DNA of 64,000 nt from Pseudothioclava nitratireducens (GTDB lineage: Bacteria > Pseudomonadota > Alphaproteobacteria > Rhodobacterales > Rhodobacteraceae): NCBI RefSeq assembly GCF_029210495.1, contig NZ_JARGDK010000003.1:186001-250000 (forward strand). Reading direction: 5' to 3'. The position numbers were made by a program, and so were the translations under genes. Below the pieces are notes generated by a model. The model saw only the letters and a list, made by a program, of their open reading frames with translations. It was not told the origin of the DNA and searched no databases. This document shows positions 9,085 through 18,053 of the stretch, in pieces (the first letter of the stretch is position 1; every line of letters begins with the position of its first letter).

Positions 9085-9512
9085 TGCGTCTGATCCTTCC
9101 CACCGTCATCGCCTTCGGCGCAATGACCAGCCTCGCCTGCGCCGACACCCTGATCGCCAACCGCAATATCCGTGCTCAAACCGTGATCCAGCCCGAAGAT
9201 CTCGCCCTGTCGCACGAGCCCTTTGCCGGGGCACTGTCAGCGCCGGAACACGCGATCGGGCTTGAAACGAAAATCGCGATCTACGCCGGTCGCCCGATCC
9301 GCCCGGAGGATATCGGTCCCCCTGCCATCGTTCAGCGCAATCAGATCATTTCGCTCGCATTCACGCGCGGAGCGCTCCGAATAGAGGCCGAAGGTCGCGC
9401 CCTTGAACGCGCGGCGGTCGGCGATGTGATCCGCGTTATGAACGCATCCTCCAAATCCATTGTGACCGCCCGCATCGGCTCGGATGGTACGGGCTTTGTC
9501 AACGCTCAATAA
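9084..9512 (+). CDS. flgA: P-ring assembly chaperone FlgA (short form)
   Basis: 142 aa with a cleavable signal peptide (MRLILPTVIAFGAMTSLACA). It continues into a SAF/FlgA-like domain starting TLIANRNIRAQTVIQPEDL and ends with the conserved beta segment VMNASSKSIVTARIGSDG. It is periplasmic and assists FlgI ring assembly; FlgI is encoded at 15942-17039. It lacks the N-terminal extra domain of enteric FlgA, as is usual in alphaproteobacteria. Confidence 0.9.
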   Translation: MRLILPTVIAFGAMTSLACADTLIANRNIRAQTVIQPEDLALSHEPFAGALSAPEHAIGLETKIAIYAGRPIRPEDIGPPAIVQRNQIISLAFTRGALRIEAEGRALERAAVGDVIRVMNASSKSIVTARIGSDGTGFVNAQ

Positions 9513-9521
9513 AGGTTTCAC

Positions 9522-10247
9522 ATGCGCAAGCTTCTCATTATCACCCTGTCTCTCGGACTGATCGGCTGTCAGCGGCTCGAAGACGTCGGAAAGGCGCCGG
9601 CATTCACACCGGTCGAGAACGGCAATGAGTTCCATGCCATGTCGAGTCCGCCAATGCCGGACACGATTTCACCTCAGATGCCCGGTAGCGAGGCTTCACT
9701 CTGGTCCGGGTCTCGCGTCTCACTTCTCGGGGACCGCAGGGCCGCAGAACGTGGCGATATTCTGACCGTCGTAATCGAGATTGATGATGAAGCGCAGATT
9801 TCGAATTCCAGCGGGCGCAGCCGCTCGGGCAGCGATGCGATGGGAATTCCATCCCTTCTTGGCATCCCGCAGCGGTTGAACGAACGCTTGCCACAGGGCG
9901 CGTCGATGGCCGAGGCCTATTCGACGAATTCCAGCAGTTCGTATCAGGGCGATGGCTCGGTCGCGCGCAAAGAGAAACTCACCCTGCGCATTGCCGCGAC
10001 GATCACCGAACGCTTGCCAAACGGTGTGTTGCGGATTCAGGGGAGCCAGGAAGTCCGCGTGAACTTTGAGGTGCGCGAGTTGATCGTGACAGGCTTCGTA
10101 CGCCCCGAAGATGTCAGCCGTCAGAATGAAATAACCTATGACAAGATCGCCGGCGCGCGCATCTCCTACGGCGGGCGTGGTCAGATCACCGATGTGCAGC
10201 AACCGCGGATCGGCCAGCAAGTCGCCGACATCCTGCTTCCGTTCTGA
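9522..10247 (+). CDS. flgH: L-ring lipoprotein FlgH
   Basis: 241 aa outer-membrane lipoprotein. The signal ends in a lipobox at IGC (Cys18). The conserved FlgH body is seen in SLLGDRRAAERGDILTVVIEIDDEA and the C-terminus GQITDVQQPRIGQQVADILLPF. It forms the outer-membrane bushing around the rod. fliL follows after 8 nt. Confidence 0.94.
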   Translation: MRKLLIITLSLGLIGCQRLEDVGKAPAFTPVENGNEFHAMSSPPMPDTISPQMPGSEASLWSGSRVSLLGDRRAAERGDILTVVIEIDDEAQISNSSGRSRSGSDAMGIPSLLGIPQRLNERLPQGASMAEAYSTNSSSSYQGDGSVARKEKLTLRIAATITERLPNGVLRIQGSQEVRVNFEVRELIVTGFVRPEDVSRQNEITYDKIAGARISYGGRGQITDVQQPRIGQQVADILLPF

Positions 10248-10255
10248 GGTGCGCC

Positions 10256-10747
10256 ATGGGTAAACTCATTCCGATCCTGCTTGCCCTGATCGGGCTCGCC
10301 GCGGGCGGAGGGGCGGGGTATTTCCTGCGCCCCCCCCCGCAAGACGAAACCGCCACTGATGTTTGCGCCGAACTTCCCTCGAAGCCCGATCTCACTGAGG
10401 ATATCCCCGAAGGCGAGCCCACCGTCGAATATGTCAAGCTGAACAATCAATTCGTCGTGCCGGTCGTGAATTCGGGCACAGTCTCGGCGCTGGTCATCAT
10501 GTCCCTCAGTCTTGAGGTCGACATCGGGTCGACCGAAGCGGTCTACCGCGCGGAACCCAAGATCCGGGACGCGCTGCTGCAAGTCCTGTTCGACCATGCC
10601 AATGCGGGCGGCTTCGATGGCGCCTTTACCGGATCGGCGAATATGGATGTACTCCGCCGCGCGTTGCTGGAGGCCTGCCGGAGTATTCTCGGTGAAAACG
10701 TCCGGAACGTGTTGATTTCCGACATTGTACGTCAGGACACGGCGTGA
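10256..10747 (+). CDS. fliL: FliL-family flagellar basal-body protein
   Basis: 163 aa: one N-terminal transmembrane helix (about res 5-22) and a periplasmic FliL domain (VEYVKLNNQFVVPVV, LIMSLSLEVDI-type strands, C-terminal NVRNVLISDIVRQ). FliL rings the stator units MotA/B. A run of nine C (10330-10338) encodes the proline stretch just after the membrane helix and is a possible slippage site. Last gene of the plus-strand flagellar run; a terminator follows immediately. Confidence 0.8.
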   Translation: MGKLIPILLALIGLAAGGGAGYFLRPPPQDETATDVCAELPSKPDLTEDIPEGEPTVEYVKLNNQFVVPVVNSGTVSALVIMSLSLEVDIGSTEAVYRAEPKIRDALLQVLFDHANAGGFDGAFTGSANMDVLRRALLEACRSILGENVRNVLISDIVRQDTA

Positions 10748-10749
10748 AA

Positions 10750-10777
10750 AACGCCGCTGACCTCAGCGGCGTTTTTT
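10750..10777. terminator. Bidirectional intrinsic terminator between fliL and the FliJ-like gene
   Basis: An 11-bp perfect stem AACGCCGCTGA / TCAGCGGCGTT with a CC loop, followed by a T run on the plus strand and matched by an A run on the other side. The left arm encodes the last codons and stop of the convergent minus-strand gene. Confidence 0.85.
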
Positions 10778-11128
10778 AATCTCCGCGGCAGATAGCTGTT
10801 CGTGCAAGCGTCTCAGGACATCCGCGCGCGCAAAAGCTTGCGCAGCTTTCGCATGCTGTTCTGCGCGCAGCTCTTGCAAACCCTTCAGGTCATTCTGCGC
10901 CCGCTCGATTTCCTTTGCCGCCCAGCGCTCGAAAAGCTCGATCCTGGCAGTAAGACCAAAATCCGCTCCAGAGTCATGACGCACTGAGGCAAGCGTCTGA
11001 CGGCGCGCCGCGATCTCATCGAGACAGGCAGACTCTCTGCGACGAATATCAGCCAAAGCTCCCAGTGCCCCATCCGAACGCATCTGCGCGATGCGCTGCA
11101 ACTGTCTGAGATTGTCCAAACTGGTCAT
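10763..11128 (-). CDS. Coiled-coil protein, candidate FliJ-like export chaperone
   Basis: 121 aa, predicted almost wholly helical and rich in Arg, Ala, Glu and Leu with heptad-like spacing. There is no signal peptide or membrane segment. It ends KKRR. It overlaps the flhB stop by 4 nt and is the last gene of the export-gate operon. FliJ is a small coiled-coil export chaperone of similar size, normally next to fliI, which has no fliJ beside it here. The FliJ assignment rests on position and composition and is tentative. Its stop lies inside the terminator stem. Confidence 0.5.
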   Translation of the reverse strand: MTSLDNLRQLQRIAQMRSDGALGALADIRRRESACLDEIAARRQTLASVRHDSGADFGLTARIELFERWAAKEIERAQNDLKGLQELRAEQHAKAAQAFARADVLRRLHEQLSAAEIKKRR

Positions 11129-12210
11129 CGCCGCCCCATCGCCCGCGCGGCGCGACGAATCCTCTCTGCAAACCGGATTGCAGCGGCAACCGCTTTATAG
11201 TGCTCGGGCCGGATCTCGGCGCCAACCTCGATCGTCGCATAAAGAGCCCGGGCCGTGGGCGGGTCCGAATGAATCGGAACGCCAGACTCCGCGGCGATCT
11301 CACGGATCCGTGCCGCCAGTTCATCAACACCTTTCGCCACACAAACGGGCGCGCGACCTCCTGCTCGATCCCACTTCAAGGCAACGGCATAGTGTGTCGG
11401 GTTGACAACTACGACATCAGCCGTCGCGACATCACCAAGCATCTGCTTCGTCGCAAGCTCAATCCCTTTTTGGCGCCGCTGTGCCTTCATATGCGGGTCG
11501 CCCTCGGACTGCTTCATCTGGTCAGTCAGTTCCTTACGCGACATCCGATTGCGCCGAAGAAACTCCGCCCTTTGCCATAGATAATCGATGGCGCCCATGA
11601 CCGCGGCGATAATCAAGATCAACAGGAGAAAATCACCAATGATCTCGGCCAAGCTGATGACCACCTGAGCGGCGGGCAAGTATTGCGCGGTCAAAATTTC
11701 ATCCATTCGATCCATGAGAAAGACGCCCAGGACCACAGCGATGATTGTCAATTTGATCGCGCTCTTCAGAAATTCGAAGAAACCGTTCCGCCCGAATTTT
11801 TGCCCTGCATTCTTTATCGGGTCGATACGGTTCATTTTTGGCATGAGTTTTTCGGGCGCAAAAACGATTGCGCGCTGCGCCATGAGAGCCCCCAAAACAA
11901 ATAAAAGCGGGACGAGGAACCAAGGCGACAAGGGACCCAACAGATTGAGCATTAGAGCACCGGTTGCGCCGGACCCCGCAATAAAGAACTGTTCCGAGAA
12001 CGTGTCCGAATTCTCGATGAGCGAGGACAGCACGCGACCAAACCCCGAGGCAAGCGTCGCTCCGAGCCCCAGCAAAACAATCAACAATCCTCCGTAGGAT
12101 GCCGCCACGCTGATCTCGGCCGACTTGACCAGATCACCTTTCTTGCGCGCCTCTTCAAGTTTCTGCGGAGTTGGCTCGAACTCCTTTTCGCTATCGTCTT
12201 CCTCACTCAT
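11125..12210 (-). CDS. flhB: Flagellar export specificity switch FlhB
   Basis: 361 aa: four transmembrane helices (about res 36-210) and a cytoplasmic domain with the autocleavage motif NPTH (res 270-273), which switches secretion from rod/hook to filament substrates. Starts MSEEDDSEKEFEPTPQKLEEARKKG split by the conserved N-terminal helix. ATGA overlap with fliR upstream and a 4-nt overlap with the coiled-coil gene downstream. Confidence 0.95.
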   Translation of the reverse strand: MSEEDDSEKEFEPTPQKLEEARKKGDLVKSAEISVAASYGGLLIVLLGLGATLASGFGRVLSSLIENSDTFSEQFFIAGSGATGALMLNLLGPLSPWFLVPLLFVLGALMAQRAIVFAPEKLMPKMNRIDPIKNAGQKFGRNGFFEFLKSAIKLTIIAVVLGVFLMDRMDEILTAQYLPAAQVVISLAEIIGDFLLLILIIAAVMGAIDYLWQRAEFLRRNRMSRKELTDQMKQSEGDPHMKAQRRQKGIELATKQMLGDVATADVVVVNPTHYAVALKWDRAGGRAPVCVAKGVDELAARIREIAAESGVPIHSDPPTARALYATIEVGAEIRPEHYKAVAAAIRFAERIRRAARAMGRR

Positions 12211-12983
12211 CGCATGCCCTCAAGTGGCGCGACGAGAAACGCGGTGAAAGCCTCGTGCCAGACAGAAAGCGCAATCGGGGCCGAAAGAGCCAGCAAAACC
12301 AACCCGCCTGCGGTCAGGGCAGGCGCGCCAACAAAAGCAACCATAAGCTGTGGCATGGCCCGGTTAATCGCACCAAGCGCAACGTTATAGATCAGCCCGG
12401 CAATTACAAACGGCCCGGCAATGGTAAACCCCAGACCGAACACTCGCGCCACGCCCGCAACGCCCCATTCCAAGGCGAACGTTCCCACGATTCTGAGACC
12501 TGGCGGGAAGGCTTCGTAGGACGCGATCAGAAACTCGATAAGGCGAGTGTGCAGACCAAGACCCATCGCAAGCGCTATCCCCCCGACGACAAGCAGGTTT
12601 CCGACCGCGGGCTGAGGCTCGCCCGCCGATCCGCCAAAAAGCTGAGACAGTGACATCGCTTGAGCGGCAATCGTGCCAGCAATTTGCAACGCCGCAACAA
12701 ACAGGCGAAGAACAGCGCCCATAAGAAGACCCGCGACAACCTCCATCAACATGAGGCCCGGCACTGGCACTGCATTGAGCGCAACCAGAAGATCGGCGGC
12801 GATAACGGGTGCGACAACGACGCTCAGCGCCAACGCGAGCACCAACTTAACCCGCGCGGGAATCGAGCTTTCGCGAAGACCCGGCGCCATGGCCGCCATC
12901 GCTCCCACGCGCAGAAACACCAAAAACCAGATCAAGAGCACCTGATTGGAGATCTGTAGAAGATCGGCAAGCTGCGCGGTCAT
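12207..12983 (-). CDS. fliR: Flagellar export gate protein FliR
   Basis: 258 aa polytopic membrane protein with about six helices and the FliR core (VFLRVGAMAAMAPGL near the N-terminus, GLMLMEVVAGLLMGAVLRL, MPQLMVAFVGAPALTAGG). Together with FliQ (7298) and an unseen FliP it forms the export channel. Overlaps flhA and flhB by 4 nt each. Confidence 0.93.
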   Translation of the reverse strand: MTAQLADLLQISNQVLLIWFLVFLRVGAMAAMAPGLRESSIPARVKLVLALALSVVVAPVIAADLLVALNAVPVPGLMLMEVVAGLLMGAVLRLFVAALQIAGTIAAQAMSLSQLFGGSAGEPQPAVGNLLVVGGIALAMGLGLHTRLIEFLIASYEAFPPGLRIVGTFALEWGVAGVARVFGLGFTIAGPFVIAGLIYNVALGAINRAMPQLMVAFVGAPALTAGGLVLLALSAPIALSVWHEAFTAFLVAPLEGMR

Positions 12984-15070
12984 GCCGGCACCACGCCAAC
13001 CATCGCAGGCCGCGCGTCGAACCCGATTTCATCGAAGCTGAGCACTGGCACCGAAATGCCTTTGGCACCCAGAATGGCCTTGATAAAACGGCGACGACGC
13101 GCGGTTGTGACAAGAGCCGGAAAAATTCCTACCTCCCCAGCTTTCGACACCTTGTCGGCGATGCCATTCGTTAATTTATTGAACATCTCAGGCGGAAGTG
13201 CCACGTCGGTCTGCCCACGATCACCCTGAACCTGGTAGGCAGCGAAAGTCTCCTCCCATTCGGCAGCAAGCTGGATAAGCGGGATGGACCCGTCTTCTCG
13301 ACGCACATCAGAGATCAGCTGAAATCCAAGCCGCTGACGCACATATTCGCAAATCGCCTCTGGCGACTGAAGATGCCGCGCCTCGGCAATGGCTTCGACG
13401 ATCAACAGCAGGTTTCGGATCGAGACCTGCTCTTCCAGCAAAAGCCGCAGCACAGACAGCAAGAGATCGACGGGAACCTTGTCCGGTATCAACTCATCGA
13501 GAATACGGCGATTGGAATCGGCGCGCGTCGGGTCGGAAAGGTTGCAGGTCTCATCCAACAGTCGGCGCAGCGCGCGCAAAGTCATCAGTCGCCCGAAATT
13601 ACGCTTGATGACTTCCAGCAAATGCGTGGCCAGCACTTCTGTCGGCCCTACGACAGTCGAGCCCGCCAAGGCTGCATCTTCCTGATCCGCCGTGGTGACC
13701 CAGCGTGCTGGCGCCCCATATACCGGCTCTTTCACATCAGCCCCATTGGGGAGCAAATCGCGATTATCCGCGATCAGGGCGAGCACTTTCTCGGGATATA
13801 GGCGGTCTTTGGCCTGTTCCGCCCCCTGAATACGAATGCGATAAGTGCCCGCGGGCAGTGCGGCATCATCGGTTAACCGGATTTCAGGCAATATTAGGCC
13901 ATAGTGTGCGGCAACATGATTGCGCATATTCACAATCCGCGCGTCCAACCCCGTTGCAGGGTCGAGTGCCATCGCCACAAGATCCGGCGCGAATTCAACG
14001 TGAATATCATCGACATCAAGAACATCCCCGATCGATTTTTTCCGAGGCGTCTCAGCCGGGGCAGGCATTTTCATCGCCTCACGCCGAAGCCTTTTGTGCT
14101 CTGCTCTGAACAACGCAAATGCCGAGGCGCCCAGAACGACGGCGCCTGCCATGAACGGGATGAAAGGCAATCCAGGAACGAGACCAAAGAGCGCCATCAG
14201 AATTGCCACCGTCGCAAGCGCCTGCGGAAATTTTCCAAGCTGGCGGAACAGTTCCAGATCCGCAGAACCTTTGGACCCACCTCGGGCCAGCAGGATCGCA
14301 GAGGCGATCGAGATAATGACCGCAGGGATCTGACTCACGAGACCATCGCCGACCGTCAGAATGGCGTAGGTCTCCAACGCGCGGCCAATTTCCATTCCAT
14401 GCACCAGCGTACCAATCATCAGGCCGACGATGAGGTTGAGCATCGTGATAAGGAGCCCTGCGACCGCATCGCCCTTCACAAATTTAGACGCGCCATCGAG
14501 CGATCCGAAAAAGGTCGTTTCCGCTTGCTCTCGTTCGCGCCGCGCGCGGGCCTCGGCGTGGTCAATAGCACCCGCATTCATGTCACTGTCGATAGCGAGC
14601 TGCTTGCCTGGCATCGCATCGAGGGCAAAGCGGGCACCAACCTCTGCCATACGCCCGGCCCCCTTTGTAATGACGATGAAGTTGACGATCAAAATGACGC
14701 AGAACACCACCAGACCAATGAGGACGGAACCGCCCATAATGAAATTTGCGAAACCCTGAATAACGTTTCCCGCCGCGCCCGCACCCTTGTGCCCCTGCCC
14801 AATAATAAGCTTGGTCGATGAGACGTTTAGCGAAAGCCGGAGCATCAGTGAGGCTAGCAGAACGGTCGGGAACGCAGAGAAATCCAGCGGGCGCTCGACA
14901 AAGAGGGTGATCGTGAAAATGAGGATCGCAATCGAGAATGAGGCCGCGAGCCCGACGTCAAGGATCCAGGCGGGAACGGGCAAAATCATCATCACGATGA
15001 CGGCCATAAGTGCGAGCGAAAGCAGTATGGTCGGCTGAAACAGCGTCGTCAGCGTGAGCTTGACCATCAC
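12980..15070 (-). CDS. flhA: Flagellar export gate protein FlhA
   Basis: 696 aa. The N-terminal half has about eight membrane helices with the FHIPEP signature region, and the C-terminal cytoplasmic half (from about res 340) docks chaperone-substrate complexes. Recognisable segments are MPGKQLAIDSDMNAG and GDGLVSQIPAVIISIASA. It overlaps fliR by 4 nt and the lytic transglycosylase gene by 4 nt. Confidence 0.95.
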   Translation of the reverse strand: MMVKLTLTTLFQPTILLSLALMAVIVMMILPVPAWILDVGLAASFSIAILIFTITLFVERPLDFSAFPTVLLASLMLRLSLNVSSTKLIIGQGHKGAGAAGNVIQGFANFIMGGSVLIGLVVFCVILIVNFIVITKGAGRMAEVGARFALDAMPGKQLAIDSDMNAGAIDHAEARARREREQAETTFFGSLDGASKFVKGDAVAGLLITMLNLIVGLMIGTLVHGMEIGRALETYAILTVGDGLVSQIPAVIISIASAILLARGGSKGSADLELFRQLGKFPQALATVAILMALFGLVPGLPFIPFMAGAVVLGASAFALFRAEHKRLRREAMKMPAPAETPRKKSIGDVLDVDDIHVEFAPDLVAMALDPATGLDARIVNMRNHVAAHYGLILPEIRLTDDAALPAGTYRIRIQGAEQAKDRLYPEKVLALIADNRDLLPNGADVKEPVYGAPARWVTTADQEDAALAGSTVVGPTEVLATHLLEVIKRNFGRLMTLRALRRLLDETCNLSDPTRADSNRRILDELIPDKVPVDLLLSVLRLLLEEQVSIRNLLLIVEAIAEARHLQSPEAICEYVRQRLGFQLISDVRREDGSIPLIQLAAEWEETFAAYQVQGDRGQTDVALPPEMFNKLTNGIADKVSKAGEVGIFPALVTTARRRRFIKAILGAKGISVPVLSFDEIGFDARPAMVGVVPA

Positions 15071-15837
15071 TCCGACTCCTGTCCTGAGAGTGCGGCGGCG
15101 AACAGGCTGGCACCGGCAGCAATGCCCATCCCTGCCCGAGACGGGCCTTCCCGGACAAATAACGGATAGGTGTTCACCCTCTCCCGGACTGCGGCGCGAC
15201 CTTGTCCCGACAATGCGACGATATCCGGAATGTCAGGGATTGCAGCATAGCCTGCTCCCGCGCGATCCGTCTCCGAACTGTCTTCGCCAGCGAATTTCGC
15301 GCGAAACGAGGCAAACCGCTGCGCATATTTGTCCGCATATTTCGGCGTTCGGGAATGATAGGCGCCAGCAGCTTCTCTCCAAGAGCCTTTCTCTTGAAAC
15401 AGCTCACGTAGGAATTTCGCAGCATATCGGCCATTGGCAAGGGGATCGAACATCTCATCAATCGATGAAAACGCCTGCCCGTGCCATTTGTAGTTGATTT
15501 GAAAGCAACCAACATCGAAGCTACGGGCTCCGCGCTTGAATTCCTTGAAGACATAAGCTCGGGCTTCGTCAAGCGTATCGAACCAATGTCCTTTTCCCTC
15601 CATGTTGACGGTCCATGCCCAAGGGCGAAATTGGCCATCGCGCTTACGCCCTGTTTCGTTCAGCGAGATCGCCTTGAGCACTGAAACCGGAACATCGGTT
15701 TCTTTCGCCACGCGTTCAGCGGCAGCTTCACAAAGTGCCGCAAAATCCCCGGATTGTGAGGCTGCGGCATCGCTGACGGCAAAGGCCGCGCTCAAAAGCA
15801 CCAGCAGTCGTAACGTGACAGATCTTCCAATCCGCAT
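15067..15837 (-). CDS. Flagellum-associated lytic transglycosylase (SltF-like)
   Basis: 256 aa with a signal peptide (cleavage near SDAAAS) and an SLT/lysozyme-like domain: catalytic-type Glu in ISLNETGRK, then VGCFQINYKWHG and ANGRYAAKFLRELF, ending with the AAGAYHSRTP motif. It probably opens peptidoglycan for the rod, the role of SltF in Rhodobacter sphaeroides, since no flgJ is present. ATG 15837 has AGGG at the right spacing; an in-frame GTG three codons earlier (15846) is the alternative. Overlaps flhA by 4 nt. Confidence 0.8.
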   Translation of the reverse strand: MRIGRSVTLRLLVLLSAAFAVSDAAASQSGDFAALCEAAAERVAKETDVPVSVLKAISLNETGRKRDGQFRPWAWTVNMEGKGHWFDTLDEARAYVFKEFKRGARSFDVGCFQINYKWHGQAFSSIDEMFDPLANGRYAAKFLRELFQEKGSWREAAGAYHSRTPKYADKYAQRFASFRAKFAGEDSSETDRAGAGYAAIPDIPDIVALSGQGRAAVRERVNTYPLFVREGPSRAGMGIAAGASLFAAALSGQESE

Positions 15838-15941
15838 GGGTTTCACCCTGTAATTGCAATTCTTGCAACATCAGGAATAGCCCGCACGTCTTTAGAAATG
15901 GTTTCCGACAAACGGGCCGAAGAGAACTTCTTCTAACTTAT

Positions 15942-17039
15942 TTAGTTTACAATGAAATCCGCGTGCAGAGCCCCGGCTGCATTGATGCTTTTGAGGATGT
16001 CGATCATATCTCTCGGACTTACACCCAACGCATTCAAACCCGCGACCACTTCGGACAAGGTGCTACCTTCGTCGACCTCGGCCATCTGCAGACCGGGCTC
16101 CTCCGTGATCGACGCTTCCGAGCGCGGAACCACCACGGTCTCCCCCTGTGCAAAAGGATTGGGCTGCACGACGATCGGCGCTTCTTGAATACGCAGCGTA
16201 AGGTTCCCCTGACTGACCGCGACCCGAGAAATCCGCACATCCTGTCCCATGACGATCGTGCCAGAGCGCTGATCAACGACAACTCTAGCCCGCTGTTCCG
16301 GCTCAACCGCCAGATTTTCGATCCGGCCAATCAAATGCGCCGCAGAGCGCATGTTTGCAGCCTGCACGCTGAGGGCAACGGTACCAGCATCCTGCATCAC
16401 CGCAACGCGCTTGCCGAATTCACCGTTGATCACCTTCTCAATACGACCAGCCGTCGTAAAATCAGGGCTGCGAAGCGCCAATCTGATCGTATTCAGGCTG
16501 TTCAACTCGAACGATATCTCGCGCTCGATACGCCCACCGGACGGGATGCTCCCCGATGTAGGCACCCCTTGGATAACAGACGCCGCATCGCCCTCGGCGG
16601 AGGCCCCCCCCGCAATGATCTGACCCTGAGCGACGGCATAGATATCACCATCAGCCGCCTTGAGCGGTGTCATGATGAGGGTACCACCCAGCAGGCTTTT
16701 CGCATCGCCAATCGCCGCGACAGACACATCGATCTGGCTTCCGGAGCGTGCAAAAGGCGGGAGTGTCGCCGTTACGAGAACTGCCGCCACGTTCTTGGGT
16801 CGAAACTGCTCTCCGGTAACGTTAACGCCCAGCCTTTCGAGGATATTGGACATGATCTCCTCGGTGAAGGGCGCATTTCGGATTCCGTCTCCCGTCCCAT
16901 TCAGACCGACCACCAAACCATAACCAACCAGATCATTGCCGCGTACGCCATCAAACTCGACAAGATCCTTGAGTCGAATCTGCCCGGCAAGCAAAACCTG
17001 CGGAAGGATGCACAGCAAGAACGTCAAAATATGCTTCAT
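15942..17039 (-). CDS. flgI: P-ring protein FlgI
   Basis: 365 aa periplasmic protein with signal peptide MKHILTFLLCILPQVLLAG. Family segments are RLKDLVEFDGVRGNDLVGYG, GLNGTGDG and the C-terminal LNALGVSPRDMIDILKSI. Assembled with FlgA help. It contains an 8-C tract (16604-16611). Its ATG shares a base with the flgL stop. Confidence 0.95.
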   Translation of the reverse strand: MKHILTFLLCILPQVLLAGQIRLKDLVEFDGVRGNDLVGYGLVVGLNGTGDGIRNAPFTEEIMSNILERLGVNVTGEQFRPKNVAAVLVTATLPPFARSGSQIDVSVAAIGDAKSLLGGTLIMTPLKAADGDIYAVAQGQIIAGGASAEGDAASVIQGVPTSGSIPSGGRIEREISFELNSLNTIRLALRSPDFTTAGRIEKVINGEFGKRVAVMQDAGTVALSVQAANMRSAAHLIGRIENLAVEPEQRARVVVDQRSGTIVMGQDVRISRVAVSQGNLTLRIQEAPIVVQPNPFAQGETVVVPRSEASITEEPGLQMAEVDEGSTLSEVVAGLNALGVSPRDMIDILKSINAAGALHADFIVN

Positions 17040-18052
17040 CAGATGTAATCCACGAGTGAGAGTCCCGACAGGCGCGCAGTGAGCGTGTAGAGCGTTTCGA
17101 GCTGGGTCTGCACGGCCTCAAGTGCCGTTGCCGCTTCATACGGATCGACGGCAAGCATCTCGGTGCGCACGATTTGCAAACTGGATGCCTGCGCTTGGTT
17201 TCGGGCTTGCGCGGCAGATATCGATGCTTCATGCGTGCCGATCTCGGCCCGCAGCGCCGACAAAGACCCCTCCGCCGTTAGCATGAATTCGCCGGCAGAG
17301 TTGGTAAGACTTGTGCGGGCCGCAGGATCACCATCAAACAGTCCGTCGTGAACCAGCGCCGCAAGCGCAAACCCCTTCATCGCATCGCGAATACGGTGAT
17401 CCGCAGCATTCGCTCCAACAGTCAGGTTCTCACCCTCTGCGATACGCAGGGGACCGATCGCCTGATCGCTGCCTGAATAGGCCAAATCAAGAAATCCACC
17501 GCCACCAACAGGGGCATCAAACCAATCTACGAGGGCTTGAACTGCATCCTGAGGTGTGGAAGCCGCCCCGACAAGTGGCTGCAGGATTCCAATAATTTGC
17601 TGGGAATCCATCACCGGCGGCGCCCCTGTCTCGGCCCCCCCGAAAATGTAACGCCCTGCGACATTCGTGTTGAGCGCGGACACCAGGGCACCGAACTTTT
17701 CCCGTGCATCATTCGTCGACGTCTGAACCAAAATCGGGCTCGCGCTGGTCGCCGCTGACAGAAGCAACGGACCCAACTCGCCGGACAAATCCTGAATCAA
17801 ACCAAGGCTCGCTTGCATTGTCGAGGTCAGGACTCCGGCTTCGGAGGCAACCACCTCATAGGCATCAATCACGTTTAGACTGCGGTCAATACCCGCGAGG
17901 ATCGTGACATCGCCGCCGAGTTTCTCCGCGACGTCTTGTGCCTGCCCCGTCACAACCTCTTCCGATAAACGATTGAGCACCGTTTTAAGCTGAACGTTGT
18001 GCTGACGAAGTTGAAAGCTCTGCGCCATATCGCCGATCGAAACGTAGTTCAT
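17039..18052 (-). CDS. flgL: Hook-filament junction protein FlgL
   Basis: 337 aa, HAP3. N- and C-terminal helices resemble flagellin D0/D1 (LRQHNVQLKTVLNRLSEEVVTG; VQTQLETLYTLTARLSGLSLVDYI split over two turns). In the run flgE-flgK-flgL-flgI, with a 1-nt gap to flgK and a 1-nt overlap with flgI. Confidence 0.9.
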   Translation of the reverse strand: MNYVSIGDMAQSFQLRQHNVQLKTVLNRLSEEVVTGQAQDVAEKLGGDVTILAGIDRSLNVIDAYEVVASEAGVLTSTMQASLGLIQDLSGELGPLLLSAATSASPILVQTSTNDAREKFGALVSALNTNVAGRYIFGGAETGAPPVMDSQQIIGILQPLVGAASTPQDAVQALVDWFDAPVGGGGFLDLAYSGSDQAIGPLRIAEGENLTVGANAADHRIRDAMKGFALAALVHDGLFDGDPAARTSLTNSAGEFMLTAEGSLSALRAEIGTHEASISAAQARNQAQASSLQIVRTEMLAVDPYEAATALEAVQTQLETLYTLTARLSGLSLVDYI

Positions 18053-18053
18053 C

